A stretch of DNA of 64,000 bases from contig CALSFV010000021.1 in assembly GCA_943737045.1 (NCBI GenBank), positions 1,054,001 to 1,118,000 of the forward strand, given 5' to 3'. Each line of letters begins with the position of its first letter. Position 1 is the first letter of the stretch. The notes beneath the pieces are model-generated. The model had not been told where the DNA came from and searched no databases. It was given only the letters and a program-made list of their open reading frames with translations. The position numbers and the translations under genes were made by a program. Source of the stretch: Parapristionchus giblindavisi. Its lineage: Eukaryota > Nematoda > Chromadorea > Rhabditida > Diplogasteridae. Positions 12,024 through 22,895 of this stretch are shown here, one piece after another.

Positions 12024-12971
12024 AAAGATAAATGATTGTGTATGTTAACGTGTGCAAATCACATAGCAAAGAACAAAAAAATTGTCTCGTGCGATCTTTT
12101 CATGTAAAGTAAATTATTGACAATTCTTCGATTAGATGTGTGGCTGGTATATCGTGGAGCTAGGGTTCCGTATCATTCAATATCACTGACTTCCTCCATT
12201 CATTCATTCTTCCGATGGATGTCGTTCCCGTGGGATCAATTTCAAAATTTCTTAATCGAATAAAATACATCGAATAAAATGAAGCAACAAAGCCTAGAAT
12301 GTTGTGGGCTGAATAAGAATAAGAATAAGAATAATAATCCCCAAATAATAATAATAATAATAAGAATAATAATAATAGAATAATCCCCAGCACAGCGTTC
12401 TCATGACTTTCAAAGCAAGAACGACCGCTCAACATACAAACTCTCTCGAATACAATGGTCTCTCCTTTGTCTTGCTTTCGAAGAAAAATGGCTTGGACCA
12501 GAATACTGTGCCAGAATAAGGGGATGGAGTCAGAATTGATCAAAGATCAGGCAATGTTCTAAACTGTTCGTATCCAAATGTCACGTATTCTCTTCATTAT
12601 TACACGTGTTTACCTTTATATGCTTACTGCCCTTCCCTGATATGTGAGTTTCAACCTCAATCATAGTAAAATCGGAGATCGGTGCTCGGTGTTGAAGCTC
12701 GCAGGTTGAAGCCGGATCAGTAGGATCGGAGCTTGGTGTTGAAGCTCAGAGCTTGGTGCCGGAGAAGGATGTGAAAAGCAGGATGTGGAAACGATAACGG
12801 TGAATGTCTAACTTTTCCTTTTTGTGGTTCGGCTTTGTTCAATAGACTCGTTCGGAAATGTTGTTGACACGAAACACAAAGAATCTATCAAATCACATTT
12901 ATTTCATCATGGCAGTTTCAATCATACATTCTTTCATACGTCCATTCTTTCGTACAATCAGGCATTATCGA

Positions 12972-14346
12972 TTAAGCCTTGAGATTGATCTGTGATCTAC
13001 CACCTCCAGCAAGAAGATCAGCAATCGATGAAGGTTCAGCGCCAATCTACAAATTATCGATTATTATTCGTATTTAAAAACCATTTATCAATGGTTTTAC
13101 ACTTATGCAACACAGGATTACTACAGTATTCCTCCAAGTCAATAATCTACCGTATACCTCTCTCATCTCAGTGTACGCCCACTGCGAGATGACCATTCCG
13201 TCCTTGACATGACTGAAACAAGTCGATTATCGATCGATTTAGACCCGCTACAGTATACCTGATAATGGTCATCTTCTGTATGGGATACTTGGAGCGGTTC
13301 GATCCCTTCTAAAAGAACAGTTGATTTCGGAAACTTATAAGACTTTGAAAACCTTGGCAGCTCCATCATTATTGTCGACTGAACTTGCGGATCTAACCGA
13401 TCTAGGAACCGATTTAGCTTCAGATGGAAGATTCTGGAAATATAATCAGTTCATGATACTACTTTACCGTAGTATACAATATCCCTGTCATTTCTAGTTC
13501 ATGATAAAACATAAAGCTATTCACCAAAGGATATGCTAAATCGTTCGGAGGTGATGTTGACTCCTTCTTCTTCTTCTCTCTAACTTTATCTTTCTTTGAC
13601 TCCATCGATTCAGGATTTTTGGGCTCCTGCTTTTCAATCTTCTCATTCTTCTCAGGCTCCGAATATTCCGGTACAGGAACAGTTTTGGCCTCATCTTTCT
13701 TCTTCTTCGACTTGTCCAATTTCTTGACTTCTGGAAACTTCGGTTCAGTCTTCTGTTCAGATTCATTAATTTCTGCGTTTTTGTCTTTCTTTTTCTCTTC
13801 TTTCTTCTGCTTATCTTCCTTAGCTTCTTTTTGCTTAACCTCCTTAGGTTCAATCTCAATCGAATCCTTAGACTTCAAGGCCTTCTGATGACTGTCACGT
13901 GTTCGTTGAATACGAGCATCCGTGGCTTAAACAAATGTTTTATTGTAAGATACACAGGTCTCGGATATTAAGTCGACTTCAGGGTTACCTATTAGTTAAT
14001 TATATCTCACTGTTCAAAGGAGTAGTTCGGGATATTAGTGGAGTCGGCTACGGTGATATGTGGATTTGGTTACGGGTAATGATGTAGTAGGTTAGTTTTG
14101 CATAATTGGAAAAAAAGGTCGTTTTGGAAGAGTTCTCACCCGGCGTAGTTCCGTGAACTCCAGGAGTTCCAGAAGCTCTGGGCTGAGTGGCATTCGTCCT
14201 GGCCAGTATCGAACTGTCGCCACTCTTGTTCATTGTGTTCCCTTGTGCTGGCTTCTGAAAATTCGAAGGTTTTTGTACACAAATATATTGTCAATGCATC
14301 ACTTTAAAAATCAGTAGTTCACCTTCTTCTTAGAGCAGCAACCCAT
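12972..14346 (-). CDS. MGCC-B: N-terminally lipidated, lysine-rich protein paired with MSP
   Basis: Seven exons (minus strand, all GT-AG and phase-consistent): 14346-14323, 14254-14140, 13925-13525, 13433-13353, 13308-13259, 13212-13158, 13046-12972, giving 266 residues. It begins MGCCSKKK: Gly2 fits N-myristoylation and Cys3/Cys4 fit palmitoylation, with a basic stretch for membrane binding (inference). Exon 2 is Ser/Thr/Gly/Pro-rich. Exon 3 (133 codons) is almost all Lys/Glu with 'PVPEYSEPEKNEKIEKQEP'. The C-terminal part 'HVKDGMVISQWAYTEMRE' and the tail 'SSIADLLAGGGRSQINLKA' look folded and are conserved in MGCC-C with mainly silent changes. I do not recognise a named family. Convergent pairing with MSP suggests a sperm role. 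Confidence 0.75.
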
Positions 14347-14464
14347 GATTACTGTGTATGACTATTGATTGATTATCCACTCCGAGTAAAATGAGAATTC
14401 TGAAACGAAAATTTCAATGCTGCTAGGGCTGGTATCCTTAGGGTCTTATGGTCCAGATTTATTC

Positions 14465-14655
14465 CTTAAGACTCTTAATGTTAAGGTCAAAATCTTAATG
14501 CTAAGGTCAAAGTTTTAATGTCAAGGTTAAACGCTTAATCTTTAGGTCAATGCCTTATTGTTAATCTCAAAGTCTTAATGTTAAAGTCAAAGTCTTAATG
14601 TTAAGGTCAAAGTCTTAATGTTAAGGTCAAAGTCTTAATGTTAAGGTAAAAGTAT
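14465..14655. repeat. Minisatellite, about 20-bp unit
   Basis: About ten tandem copies of a unit close to AAAGTCTTAATGTTAAGGTC. It lies in the roughly 1.2-kb divergent gap between MGCC-B and MGCC-D, at the axis of the inverted duplication. Confidence 0.9.
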
Positions 14656-15066
14656 TGATATATAGGCCAAAGTCATGAAAAGAGACCTGCGAGTGAAGAG
14701 CGAACCGTTCAGTGCGCAGACGAGTAATGAAAATGAAATGGAGAAACATAGAGAGCAAGAATGCTTTGGAATGAATTCAACGATGATGAATTATTATTTA
14801 ATTAATTAATATTGCATGAAAATGCAATTAAATTACAAAATGTCTACTCTCTGGCCACGCGCTCTCGGTTTCTTTGTTTGAGAGAGAGAGAGAGTGTTGT
14901 GAGAAAAGAGAGTAAAATCATGGTAGTTTTTATTATCAACGTCAACGTTGTTGTCGATGGCTTGGCGTAGTGACGCAGGCCTTCGTACGATGAAAGAACG
15001 AGGAAAATTAGGAGCAAGGTGGATTTCGTGTTGGATGCATAGGTCGAAAAGTATGTTACAAAGTAC

Positions 15067-15218
15067 CAAGCCTGACCGGATTTTGAGCCAAAATTTTACA
15101 AAAATTGAAAAACATGACCGGATTTTGAGCCAAAATATCACAAAAATCGAAAAACTTGACCAGATTTTGAGCCAAGTTTGCCAAAAATCGAAAAACCTGA
15201 CCGGATTTTGAAAACCGA
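15067..15218. repeat. Tandem repeat, about 42-bp unit, four copies
   Basis: The unit contains TGACCGGATTTTGAGCCAAA followed by an AAAAAT(T/C)GAAAAAC stretch. It is repeated about four times with small changes and the last copy is shortened. Confidence 0.85.
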
Positions 15219-15550
15219 CCTATGGTTGGATGAAATAAGGAGTAGAGAAAGTGTAATATTGCGGAGCCTACGAACTAAAGCACCCTTTAATTCGCGATTC
15301 CGGTCATTGTGACCCCCCCATATATTTTAATTTATTCATCAAGACATTAAGACTTTGAGATTAACAAAGAGGCTTTGACCTTAATTCTAGAACCATAGAT
15401 TTTGTCCCATGTCACGAAGACTTAGTCTTAAGAAATAAATCTGGACCTAAAGACCCTAAGGATCCCAGCCCTAGCAGCATTGAAGTTTTCGTTTCAGAAT
15501 TCTCGTTTCACTCGGAATCGATAATCAATCAATAGTCATATACAGTAATC

Positions 15551-15784
15551 ATGGGTTGCTGCTCCAAGAAGAAGGTGGACTATTGATTTTTTTAGAGATT
15601 TCTAAGCTGTTAAAGACTAAGCCATACACTGACAATATATTTGTGCAGAAAAAACAATGGAATTTTCAGAAGCCAGCACAAGGGAACACTATGAACAAGA
15701 GCGGCGACAGTTCAAAATTGGACAGGACGAATGCCACTCAGCCCAGAGCTTCTGGGACTCCTGGAGCTCACGGAACTACGCCGG
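15551..15784 (+). pseudogene. MGCC-D: first two exons only
   Basis: Exon 1 (15551-15574, MGCCSKKK) and exon 2 (15670-15784, from KPAQGN to HGTTPG) are intact and closely match MGCC-B, including the phase-1 donor GTGAGA. Beyond that there are only (CT)n/(GA)n runs and no lysine-rich exon until MGCC-C, which has its own exon 1. It is therefore a 5' fragment, or an alternative first part for MGCC-C exon 3 if transcription runs through (less likely but possible). It is head-to-head with MGCC-B across an inverted duplication. Confidence 0.65.
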
Positions 15785-15844
15785 GTGAGAACTCCTCCAA
15801 AACGACCTTTCTTTCCTATTATGCAAAACTAACCTCCATCTTCT

Positions 15845-15894
<50 letters not shown>

Positions 15895-15917
15895 CTCTTC
15901 TCTCTCTCTCACTCAGG

Positions 15918-15961
<44 letters not shown>

Positions 15962-16060
15962 AGAGAAGGAAAGACAGAGAGAGAAAGAGAGAGAGAGAGA
16001 GAGAGGGGGGGGGGGGGAGACAGAGAGAGAAAGAGAGGAGAGAGAGTGAGAGAGAGAGAT
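15845..16060. repeat. (CT)n then (GA)n simple-repeat palindrome
   Basis: A pyrimidine tract of about 60 bp of CT is followed within 20 bp by more than 130 bp of GA with a run of 12 G. The two halves are reverse complements and could fold into a long hairpin. Long open frames across it are artefacts of the dinucleotide. Confidence 0.95.
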
Positions 16061-16600
16061 CAAGGAATATTGAAATTTATCATAAAGGAATTTTGCTAAT
16101 TGTTGTCATTTTCCCCCTCCTGTTCTCAGTGCTCCCCCCTTATTACCCGTATCATTAAATTTTTATTATTCATATGTACCGTTGCGTGCTCGACACGTAG
16201 ATAAATATATATATTTCCTAGGTGGATTAGGGCTAGGTGCCGGCCCCCCCCTCAGACTTTCCTGCCCCTAGGCAGATGATGCCCCTGAGCCTATGAGAAA
16301 TAAAGACAGGTCCTCTCTAACGCGTTACAATTGTCGATGGGTCACACACTCTCTCTCACTCTTTTTCTTTCTCTCTGATCAAACTACACTCTCCAATTAA
16401 TTCTGCATGCAAGATTTTGTCGTTGATGTGGATTTGAAAGTTGAAATTTGCACAGGAATTTACATTTGCACTCCGTAATGAGCATCAGCTTATCATCATT
16501 ATTTTCACATTTTTTTTCTCATTTCGTCATTAATATACTCTCGGAGCGGTTCGTTCCAACCTAGAAGGTAACCAAGTCTTTGAAGATCCTCGAAGTAGGC

Positions 16601-16719
16601 TTAAAGCGATACCACAAGCTAATTTGAAACTATCCGCTCTGGCCACACTCTCTAGCTTTCTTTGTCTACGAGAGTATTACCAATGCGGAGAGTAAAATTA
16701 GCTTGGGGTGTGCCTTTAA
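16601..16719. mobile_element. Hairpin TTAA miniature element, copy a
   Basis: Flanked by TTAA. The arms carry CAAGCTAATTTGAAACT.CTCCGCTCTGGCCACACTCTCT and its reverse complement around a TTTGTCTACGA turn; the right end reads TTAGCTTGGGGTGTGCCTTTAA. It lies just upstream of MGCC-C. A decayed half copy is seen near 17250-17295 in MGCC-C intron 2. Confidence 0.85.
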
Positions 16720-16805
16720 TATTATCAATTAGTGGCCCGTTATACACTTAAAACCTACTCAATATTTCGCAAAATCGATAACTAATCGATATTCTTGCAG
16801 TACCC

Positions 16806-18396
16806 ATGGGCTGCTGTTCCAACAGGAAGGTATAATCTTCAGTTATTGATCGATTACCTATTTACCTAAACAACGTCAGGTGGATATCAAGAAGCCCTCC
16901 GCACACGGCAAGGACAAACACAAGAAATCCGACAAACACAAGAAACACGGTGCGTCGAAGCCTCATCGAGTTCGCGGACCCCCACCCGCCACGCTGATCC
17001 CATATCCGGATCCGACTGACTTAATGAAGAAGGTCGGCCCCGATGCCCAGCCTCCAGTGATGCCACCGAGACCCGAAGGACCACCACCCATTGCTGGTAT
17101 GGATTTAAAAAAAACCATAGAGCACATTATTAGCTAATTTATTTATTTAAAAATCTACAATTAAAGTGCATGCATACTTTTACTTGTACATCTATTAATA
17201 CTATTAATTTAATTACTAATACGACGAAAATATCGTAATACCGGACGTTCTGGCTACACTGTCTTGCGCGAGAGAGTGTGGCCAGAGCGCCTGGTTGTGT
17301 TTTAAACCATAATTTAAGCCTTTGATGTTCGTAGTCAACAAAAACGGGAGAGTCATCAGAAGGCCTTGAAGTCCAAGGATTCGATTGATGTTGAACCTAA
17401 GGAGGTTAAGCAAAATGAAGCCAAGGAAGATAAGCAGAAGAAAGAGGAGAAAAAGAAAGACAAAAAGGCAGAAATCAATGAATCCGAAGAGAATACTGTA
17501 CCGAAGTTTCCAGAAGTCACGAAATTGGTCAAGTCGAAGAGGAACAAAGATGAGCCCAAAAATGTTCCGGTACCGAAATATCCGGAACACGAGAAGAATG
17601 AGAAGATTGAAAAGCAGGAGCCCAAAAAGCCTGAATCGATGGAGTCGAAGAAAGATAAAGTTAGAGAGAAGAAGAAGAAGGATTTTACATCATCTCCGAA
17701 CGATTCAGCATCCCCTTTGGTGAATAGCTTTATGTTTTATGAAAAACGTTTAGCAACTTTTATCAAATATCAACATTATCAACAATACTTTTATCATGAA
17801 CTAGAAATGACAGGGATACTGTATACTACGGTAAAGTAGTATCAAGAACTGATTATATTTCCAGAATCGTCTATCTGAAGCTAAATCGGTTCCTAAATCG
17901 GTAAAATCCGCAAGTTCAGTCGACAATAATGATGGAGCTGCCAAGGTTTTCAAATTCGTTGTTAAGTTTCCGAAATCAACTGTTCTTTTAGAAGGATTCA
18001 AGCCGTTCGAAGTATCCTGTACAGAAGATGACCATTACCAGGTATACTGTAGCGAGTCTAAATCGATCGATAATCGATGAATTTCAGTCATGTAAAGGAC
18101 GGAATGGTCATTTCGCAATGGGCGTACACTGAGATGAGAGAGGTATACGGTAGTTTATTGATTGATATGTTATGTTTACTGTAGTGCAATATAATCGTAA
18201 GGGCTCGCCTAGAACCCCTGGCCGGACCCTTAACTATTCTGTATTACATGTTGTATAATATTAGTAATATTAATAATAATAATATTAATAAGAATAATAT
18301 TACTCAATCGATATTTTTTAGCTGGACTCCGAGGCTTCGTCGATTGCCGATCTACTTGCCGGAGGTGGTAGATCACAACTCAACCTCAAGGGCTAA
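16806..18396 (+). CDS. MGCC-C: N-terminally lipidated, lysine-rich protein paired with MSP
   Basis: Seven exons, phase-checked: 16806-16829, 16880-17096, 17319-17719, 17865-17945, 17992-18041, 18088-18142, 18322-18396, giving 300 residues. It starts MGCCSNRK (myristoyl/palmitoyl type). Exon 2 differs completely from the other copies: it is His/Lys-rich then Pro-rich ('GPPPATLIPYPDPTD', 'MPPRPEGPPPIAG'). Exons 3-7 match MGCC-B: a Lys/Glu-rich exon, 'SKYPVQKMTITSHVKDGM', and the tail 'IADLLAGGGRSQLNLKG'. Intron 4 is only 46 bp. A naive reading through that intron gives a false 'KFPKSTVLLEG' frame. It converges on MSP3. The exon 2 swap suggests recombination or a diverged subfamily. Confidence 0.75.
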
Positions 18397-19238
18397 TCGA
18401 TATTATTGATTGAATGAATAAATGATGGCTATGGGTGAATGATATGTCAACTATCAGACAGAAATATCTATGCATATTAGCCCATGTTTATGCCACGCAA
18501 AGAAGGCGCCAGAAAATGGAATTGGTAGTCAATAGTTCACTTGGTACAATAGGTCAGAAAAAAATCACGAAGACATTTATATATTTATATTTTATCTACA
18601 TGCACACGCATGCAACAACACATGAAAATGAATGTGATCAAAAATGAATAGGTGATGATAATGACTTCACTGTCTAGAAGAAAGAAAATAAGTGAGAGGT
18701 GACTCGGGGCGGGGGGGGGGGGGGGGAAGGATCTCCATACTTGATCAGTGGTAAAACTCGTAGATTATCTTGATTGCACATGGAGCGTGAGCAACGAGCA
18801 GTAGATGAGGCTGCATGGAATGAGCAGTGGATGAGGCTGCATGACACCGTGAGGATTCGGTAATTGTAGATAGTTGAGATGACCAAGACCAAAGATCAGA
18901 ATGGAGATAAGCAACAAGGTGGAATGGGTAGGTGCTAAAACATTTTTAAAGTAAGCTAAACAATCAAGCACTTTCGCACTTTTTACACGTTTTTATACTT
19001 TTCTTAAGCACGAATCGTTTTGCCAGATCATTGTGATAATGTGAGCGCACGAGTCGCACTCCGATGCTCAATCGAGCCCTAGGTGAACTAAAACCAGATC
19101 AACGGAAAAATGCACGGTCGAATAATCGAATAATTGTACATATATTAATTTTTAAGATGGAAATCATTGCCAACAATAAGTCGATTGAACCAATTATCCA
19201 AGAATGTACAAGAAATTATTATTATTAATAATAATAAT

Positions 19239-19241
19239 AAA

Positions 19242-19306
<65 letters not shown>
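19239..19306. repeat. (ATT)n microsatellite
   Basis: More than 20 uninterrupted ATT/TTA units; a similar AAT tract is at about 12310-12380 in unit 2. Confidence 0.95.
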
Positions 19307-19308
<2 letters not shown>

Positions 19309-19747
19309 TCGGCCATTAGCGGCAGAAACCCCAATATCGTCGAAGTATCACTTTCTCATTGAATCCGGAGAGTCGTCAATCATATTTTACCACCTATCTA
19401 TTGTTCATTCAATTGCTGTTGCGCCTCGGGCGTAGATAAATTATTATTATTAGAAACACCATCGGGCACAGCCAACCTATATATTTTGAAAAAATACATT
19501 TAAAATGCATGTAAACCTATTCTTGTACATCTATTAATATTAGAAGCACACAATCTTTACTACACTTACATTACATTAAAACAACTATCAGCATTGGGAT
19601 GTTATTTTAGCTGGGTCGCCATTAGGGTTCTCCATCGAGTCCGATCGTGGCTTGCTGTTTGCACGAATTGAGGAGCAGCGACCTTTACGAATTCATCTCT
19701 CCATCTCATTGCCGGCTTTCCACGCTTCCTTTTTACTTTACTGCAAA

Positions 19748-19891
19748 ATGGGAAATTGCTTGAAGCACATTCGAACGACAAGATTTCGAATGAAGGAAGA
19801 CAAAAAAAACGAAAAAACCCGAAAAACCGAACCTAAAAAACGAAACCGAACCCTTGCTCAACCTAAACCAGCTGAATATCTAATCGAATAA
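19748..19891 (+). CDS. Candidate small myristoylated basic protein (MGNC)
   Basis: A 47-codon frame starting MGNCLKHIRTTRFRMKEDKK, then Lys/Arg-rich, ending AEYLIE and TAA. MGxC plus a polybasic tail is the same targeting logic as the MGCC proteins. The frame could extend upstream to 19652. It lies between MGCC-C and MSP3. There is no paralogue in units 1 or 2 to test conservation, so it may be a chance frame. Confidence 0.35.
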   Translation: MGNCLKHIRTTRFRMKEDKKNEKTRKTEPKKRNRTLAQPKPAEYLIE

Positions 19892-20036
19892 TTGTATATA
19901 ATTTTCCATGAATGAAAATATGTAACGTGCAGATCTTTGATAAGTCGCACGAGACAATCATTGTTATCCAAGATTCTTTTTTTTTGTTCTTTGCCATGTG
20001 ATTTGCATACATTAAAATACACAATCATTTATCTTT

Positions 20037-20612
20037 TTAGGGGTTGTACTCGATGGGGAGGTTCTTTCTGCGAACCATACCGTCTCCCTGGAACCATTCA
20101 CGACGGAATTGCTTGGCGGCTCCATCGGGGGTGTTGGTCCACTCGATGGTGATACGGTCGTTGTTGGTGTCCTGAAAGGAAGAAAATAGTAATTGCAATC
20201 TACTATAATGACAAGATATAGTACCTCCTGTCCGTAGGCGAAGGCGTCGCAGGAGACGGCGATAAGGGCGTTCTCCTTGGGGTCGAGAACTCCTGATCCG
20301 GGGTCGACACCAAGTCTCTTCATGTTGGTGGTCTTGAAGGCCCATCCGATACGACGTGCTGAAGAGTTGGTCACCTGAAGATTAAAAGATCAACATTTGT
20401 TCATGACCTCACAAACTAAATATACTAAACCTCATCCTAAGATACTACACACTAAGACCATAAAATCTTAAGATATTAAACCTTAAGATCTTAAGCTTGA
20501 TCTTAAGACTGACCTTAATGTGGTAGGTGTGCTTGTCATCATAAGGAGCGTTGAAGACGATCTTGCTGCCGGGTTGAGTGGCGATATCTCCGGGAGGTAC
20601 AGACTGAGCCAT
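20037..20612 (-). CDS. msp: Major sperm protein 3
   Basis: Minus-strand exons 20612-20514, 20374-20225 and 20171-20037 encode the same 127-residue MSP; differences from MSP1/2 are silent (for example AGACTT for AGACTC, CAA for CAG). The stop is TAA instead of TGA. The intron 1 sequence has diverged more than the exons. A TATA box lies at 20647-20653. The gene converges on MGCC-C, repeating the MSP/MGCC layout in inverted orientation. Confidence 0.97.
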
Positions 20613-20646
20613 GACGACAATTGTGACTAGTCCACGTATTGCGTGG

Positions 20647-20653
20647 TTTTTAT
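20647..20653 (-). promoter_or_regulatory. TATA box of MSP3
   Basis: TATAAAA on the minus strand, 35 bp before the ATG, preceded upstream by AGATAA-type sequence (a GATA-factor-like site not present in this form in copies 1 and 2). Confidence 0.55.
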
Positions 20654-20916
20654 ACTGAGATAATTAGATTTGATTAGTCTTGAATATTGAATAAAGACAA
20701 TTCTTTTGTTCATAATCTTGCATTATGTGGTTTGATTCAAATGTAATTAGATCATTGAAAGAATGTACAAATCATTCATTCATTAGTTAATCTAGCACTA
20801 CGCAAATTTTATTGTCCACATAATTTTCCACATAGGCAATTTGCAAAATTAATAGAATTAAGAATGTATCTACGTGGGATAAAATATTCAAATCATTTTT
20901 ATGATGCATATATTGC

Positions 20917-22895
20917 ATCATAAAAATGATTTGATGAGGTAGTTCACGCTATTAATCATGCTGCGAATGACGCTAAGATAAGAAGAGTAGCTTCAAGGAG
21001 AATTTCCCCTAAGACGCTTGCGCTTATCAAGAAAAGATGTAATCTAAAAAGGACAGGCGGGGGAACGGCACATGTAGATTGGGTACTGACTAATAGGCTG
21101 CTTAGACAAAGTTGGAGAGAAGACAGAGAGCGGAGACTGATAGACGTGGTCAATAATGCCATTGAGAGAGGTAGAAGCTGGAAAAAAGCAAAGGATTCGG
21201 AAGGGGTGGGAAAAAAGCTAGTATCTAAAATAAGGCGTTCAGACGGTGTAATGGTCTCAGGGAATGATCAAATTGCTTCGGTTTTCCAGGAGTTTTATAA
21301 CGAATTATATGAGGGAGATGGTGGGGCTGGATATGTTGTGAGGAAAGTGGAAGATGAGTGGTTACCTTTAACGGTTGAGGAAGTCAGGGTTACATTAAGT
21401 GGATTCAAATCGGGTAAAGCACCAGGGAAAGATGGGGTTACTGGGGAAATGTTAAGATTGGGATCAAATTTGCTCGCACCAATAATCACAAATATTTTTA
21501 ATGAGTGTCTTACGGGGAAAATTCCAAAGGGTTTTGGGGATGGTAGAACAATTCTTTTGCCAAAATCGGGAGACAATGCTAATGTTAGGAATTTCAGACC
21601 CATAACTTTATTGCCTGTCATGCAGAAAGCGCGTATACTTAATCGCAGAGCCGCTTCGGTTTTAGATACGGTACGCAGTCCAAATCAAATGGGTTTTAGA
21701 TCTGCTTATTCAACTTTAGATGCAATTTTTACATTAAATAGTGTCATATCAAACTGTAGGGAATATAATTTGCCAATTTACTTGCTGTTCCTGGATATTG
21801 CTAAGGCTTTCGACTCTATCAACACAAAATCGGTATTAGAATCATTACAAACACAAGGAATTCATCCGCAATTTGTTTCTTTTCTTTATCAATTAGGTGC
21901 TAATTCTAATAATGATATTGTTATAAATGGGGAAGAGTACCCTATTCGAGTAGGTCGCGGAGTAAGGCAAGGTGATTGTTTATCTCCTCGTCTCTTCACT
22001 GCAGCCCTGGATGAGGCTTTTAGTTCACTTGATTGGTCGAGGAAGGGAATAAATATAAATGGAAGCTTTCTTTCTCACATTCTTTTCGCCGACGATGCAG
22101 TTTTGATAAGTCATGATAGTAGGCAAGTTCAGGTAATGGTCCATCAACTAGAAGGGGCTCTGAGTAAAGTGGGTTTGAGCATTAATGGGTCAAAAACTTT
22201 TGCGATGGCGTCTAATCCTGGTAGAAGAGACGTTGTCGTTGGGGGAAATAAAGTTAAAATAGTTCAAAAATGCGTCTACTTGGGGCAGGAGGTAACATTG
22301 GATAATGGGAGATTCAATGGGGAAATAGATAGAAGAATAAGGGCTGCTATCTTCTCTTTTAATCAATATAGAGCTTTTTTCTCTAATCGCCGAATTCCAA
22401 TGCAAAATAAAAAACGTTTGTTTGAGGGAACAGTACTACCTGCTATGATGTATGCTTCAGAAACCTGGTGTTTGACCTCTCGTCAAGAAAATAAAATCGC
22501 TGTGGCGCAGCGCAGACTAGAGCGTTGCATGTTAGGAATATCATTACTCGATAAAAAGACGAATGACTGGGTGAGAGCACGGACCGGGCTGACGGACTTC
22601 GTCCAGTGCTACAGATTGAGACGGTGGCGATGGGCTGCCCGCTTATCTTCACTTGATCCTGACAGATGGTCGAGAAGAGTGTTAGAATGGCACCCACAAG
22701 GGCCAAAGCGATCAAGGGGAAGACCCGAATTGAGATGGAAGGATGAATTTGTGAAGATAGTCGGGCCAGGCTTTATGAACGTTGCCAGAAACACGGATCA
22801 ATGGAACCATATCATGTCACTACAGATCCGGTGACCCACCGCTTAGTTGATCTCGATAAAGTGTTTAAATGTAAAAATGTAAATATAAAATAGAT
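20917..22895 (+). mobile_element. 5'-truncated RTE-type LINE inserted in MSP3 upstream flank
   Basis: The flank common to the three MSP units is broken between GATGCATAT and AAAATAGATGG and resumes after the element, so both borders are defined by comparison with 5155-5175. The insert contains a reverse transcriptase frame and ends in an A-rich AAATGTAAAAATGTAAAT tail. The 5' border is unusual: it begins with an inverted copy of the adjacent target, making a hairpin (TGATGCA-tatat-TGCATCA and beyond). Confidence 0.9.
20930..22834 (+). CDS. Reverse transcriptase of RTE-clade LINE (endonuclease domain missing)
   Basis: The frame is open from the 5' border (about 634 codons). RT motifs are visible in order: 'NFRPITLLPVMQK', 'LLFLDIAKAFDSIN', 'GVRQGDCLSPRLF', the catalytic 'HILFADDAVLISHD', 'GLSINGSKT' and 'VYLGQEV'. 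The C-terminal region has the 'ASETWCLT' and 'SRGRPELRWKDEF' stretches typical of RTE elements. The N-terminal AP endonuclease is absent, so this copy cannot move by itself, but the RT is uninterrupted. Codon use is A/T-rich. An upstream Met at 21146 (GTG/ATG context) is arbitrary. Confidence 0.92.
   Translation, partial: FDEVVHAINHAANDAKIRRVASRRISPKTLALIKKRCNLKRTGGGTAHVDWVLTNRLLRQSWREDRERRLIDVVNNAIERGRSWKKAKDSEGVGKKLVSKIRRSDGVMVSGNDQIASVFQEFYNELYEGDGGAGYVVRKVEDEWLPLTVEEVRVTLSGFKSGKAPGKDGVTGEMLRLGSNLLAPIITNIFNECLTGKIPKGFGDGRTILLPKSGDNANVRNFRPITLLPVMQKARILNRRAASVLDTVRSPNQMGFRSAYSTLDAIFTLNSVISNCREYNLPIYLLFLDIAKAFDSINTKSVLESLQTQGIHPQFVSFLYQLGANSNNDIVINGEEYPIRVGRGVRQGDCLSPRLFTAALDEAFSSLDWSRKGININGSFLSHILFADDAVLISHDSRQVQVMVHQLEGALSKVGLSINGSKTFAMASNPGRRDVVVGGNKVKIVQKCVYLGQEVTLDNGRFNGEIDRRIRAAIFSFNQYRAFFSNRRIPMQNKKRLFEGTVLPAMMYASETWCLTSRQENKIAVAQRRLERCMLGISLLDKKTNDWVRARTGLTDFVQCYRLRRWRWAARLSSLDPDRWSRRVLEWHPQGPKRSRGRPELRWKDEFVKIVGPGFMNVARNTDQWNHIMSLQIR

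Larger units (their letters stand above)
9370..14410. repeat. Segmental duplication, unit 2 (MSP2 plus MGCC-B)
   Basis: Second copy of the unit described at 4070-8740, in the same orientation. It carries the extra 371-bp TTAA element in the MSP2 intron, a run of 12 G near 10117, and (ATT/AAT)n expansions near 12.3 kb. It ends at the axis of an inversion: sequence upstream of MGCC-B (14420-14450) reappears as reverse complement at 15430-15475 in front of MGCC-D. Confidence 0.8.

Noticed and set aside
13163..13369. Frame 'KFPKSTVLLEG' and a 2-bp frameshift in MGCC-B exon 4
   Set aside because: The region is a 46-bp intron (AAG|GTTTTC...CTTTTAG|AAG); with it removed both B and C are in phase and the difference falls in non-coding DNA.
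15556..16158. 200-residue frame through the CT/GA region
   Set aside because: It reads through the exon 2 donor of MGCC-D into dinucleotide repeat; the Arg-Glu and Ser-Leu runs are artefacts.
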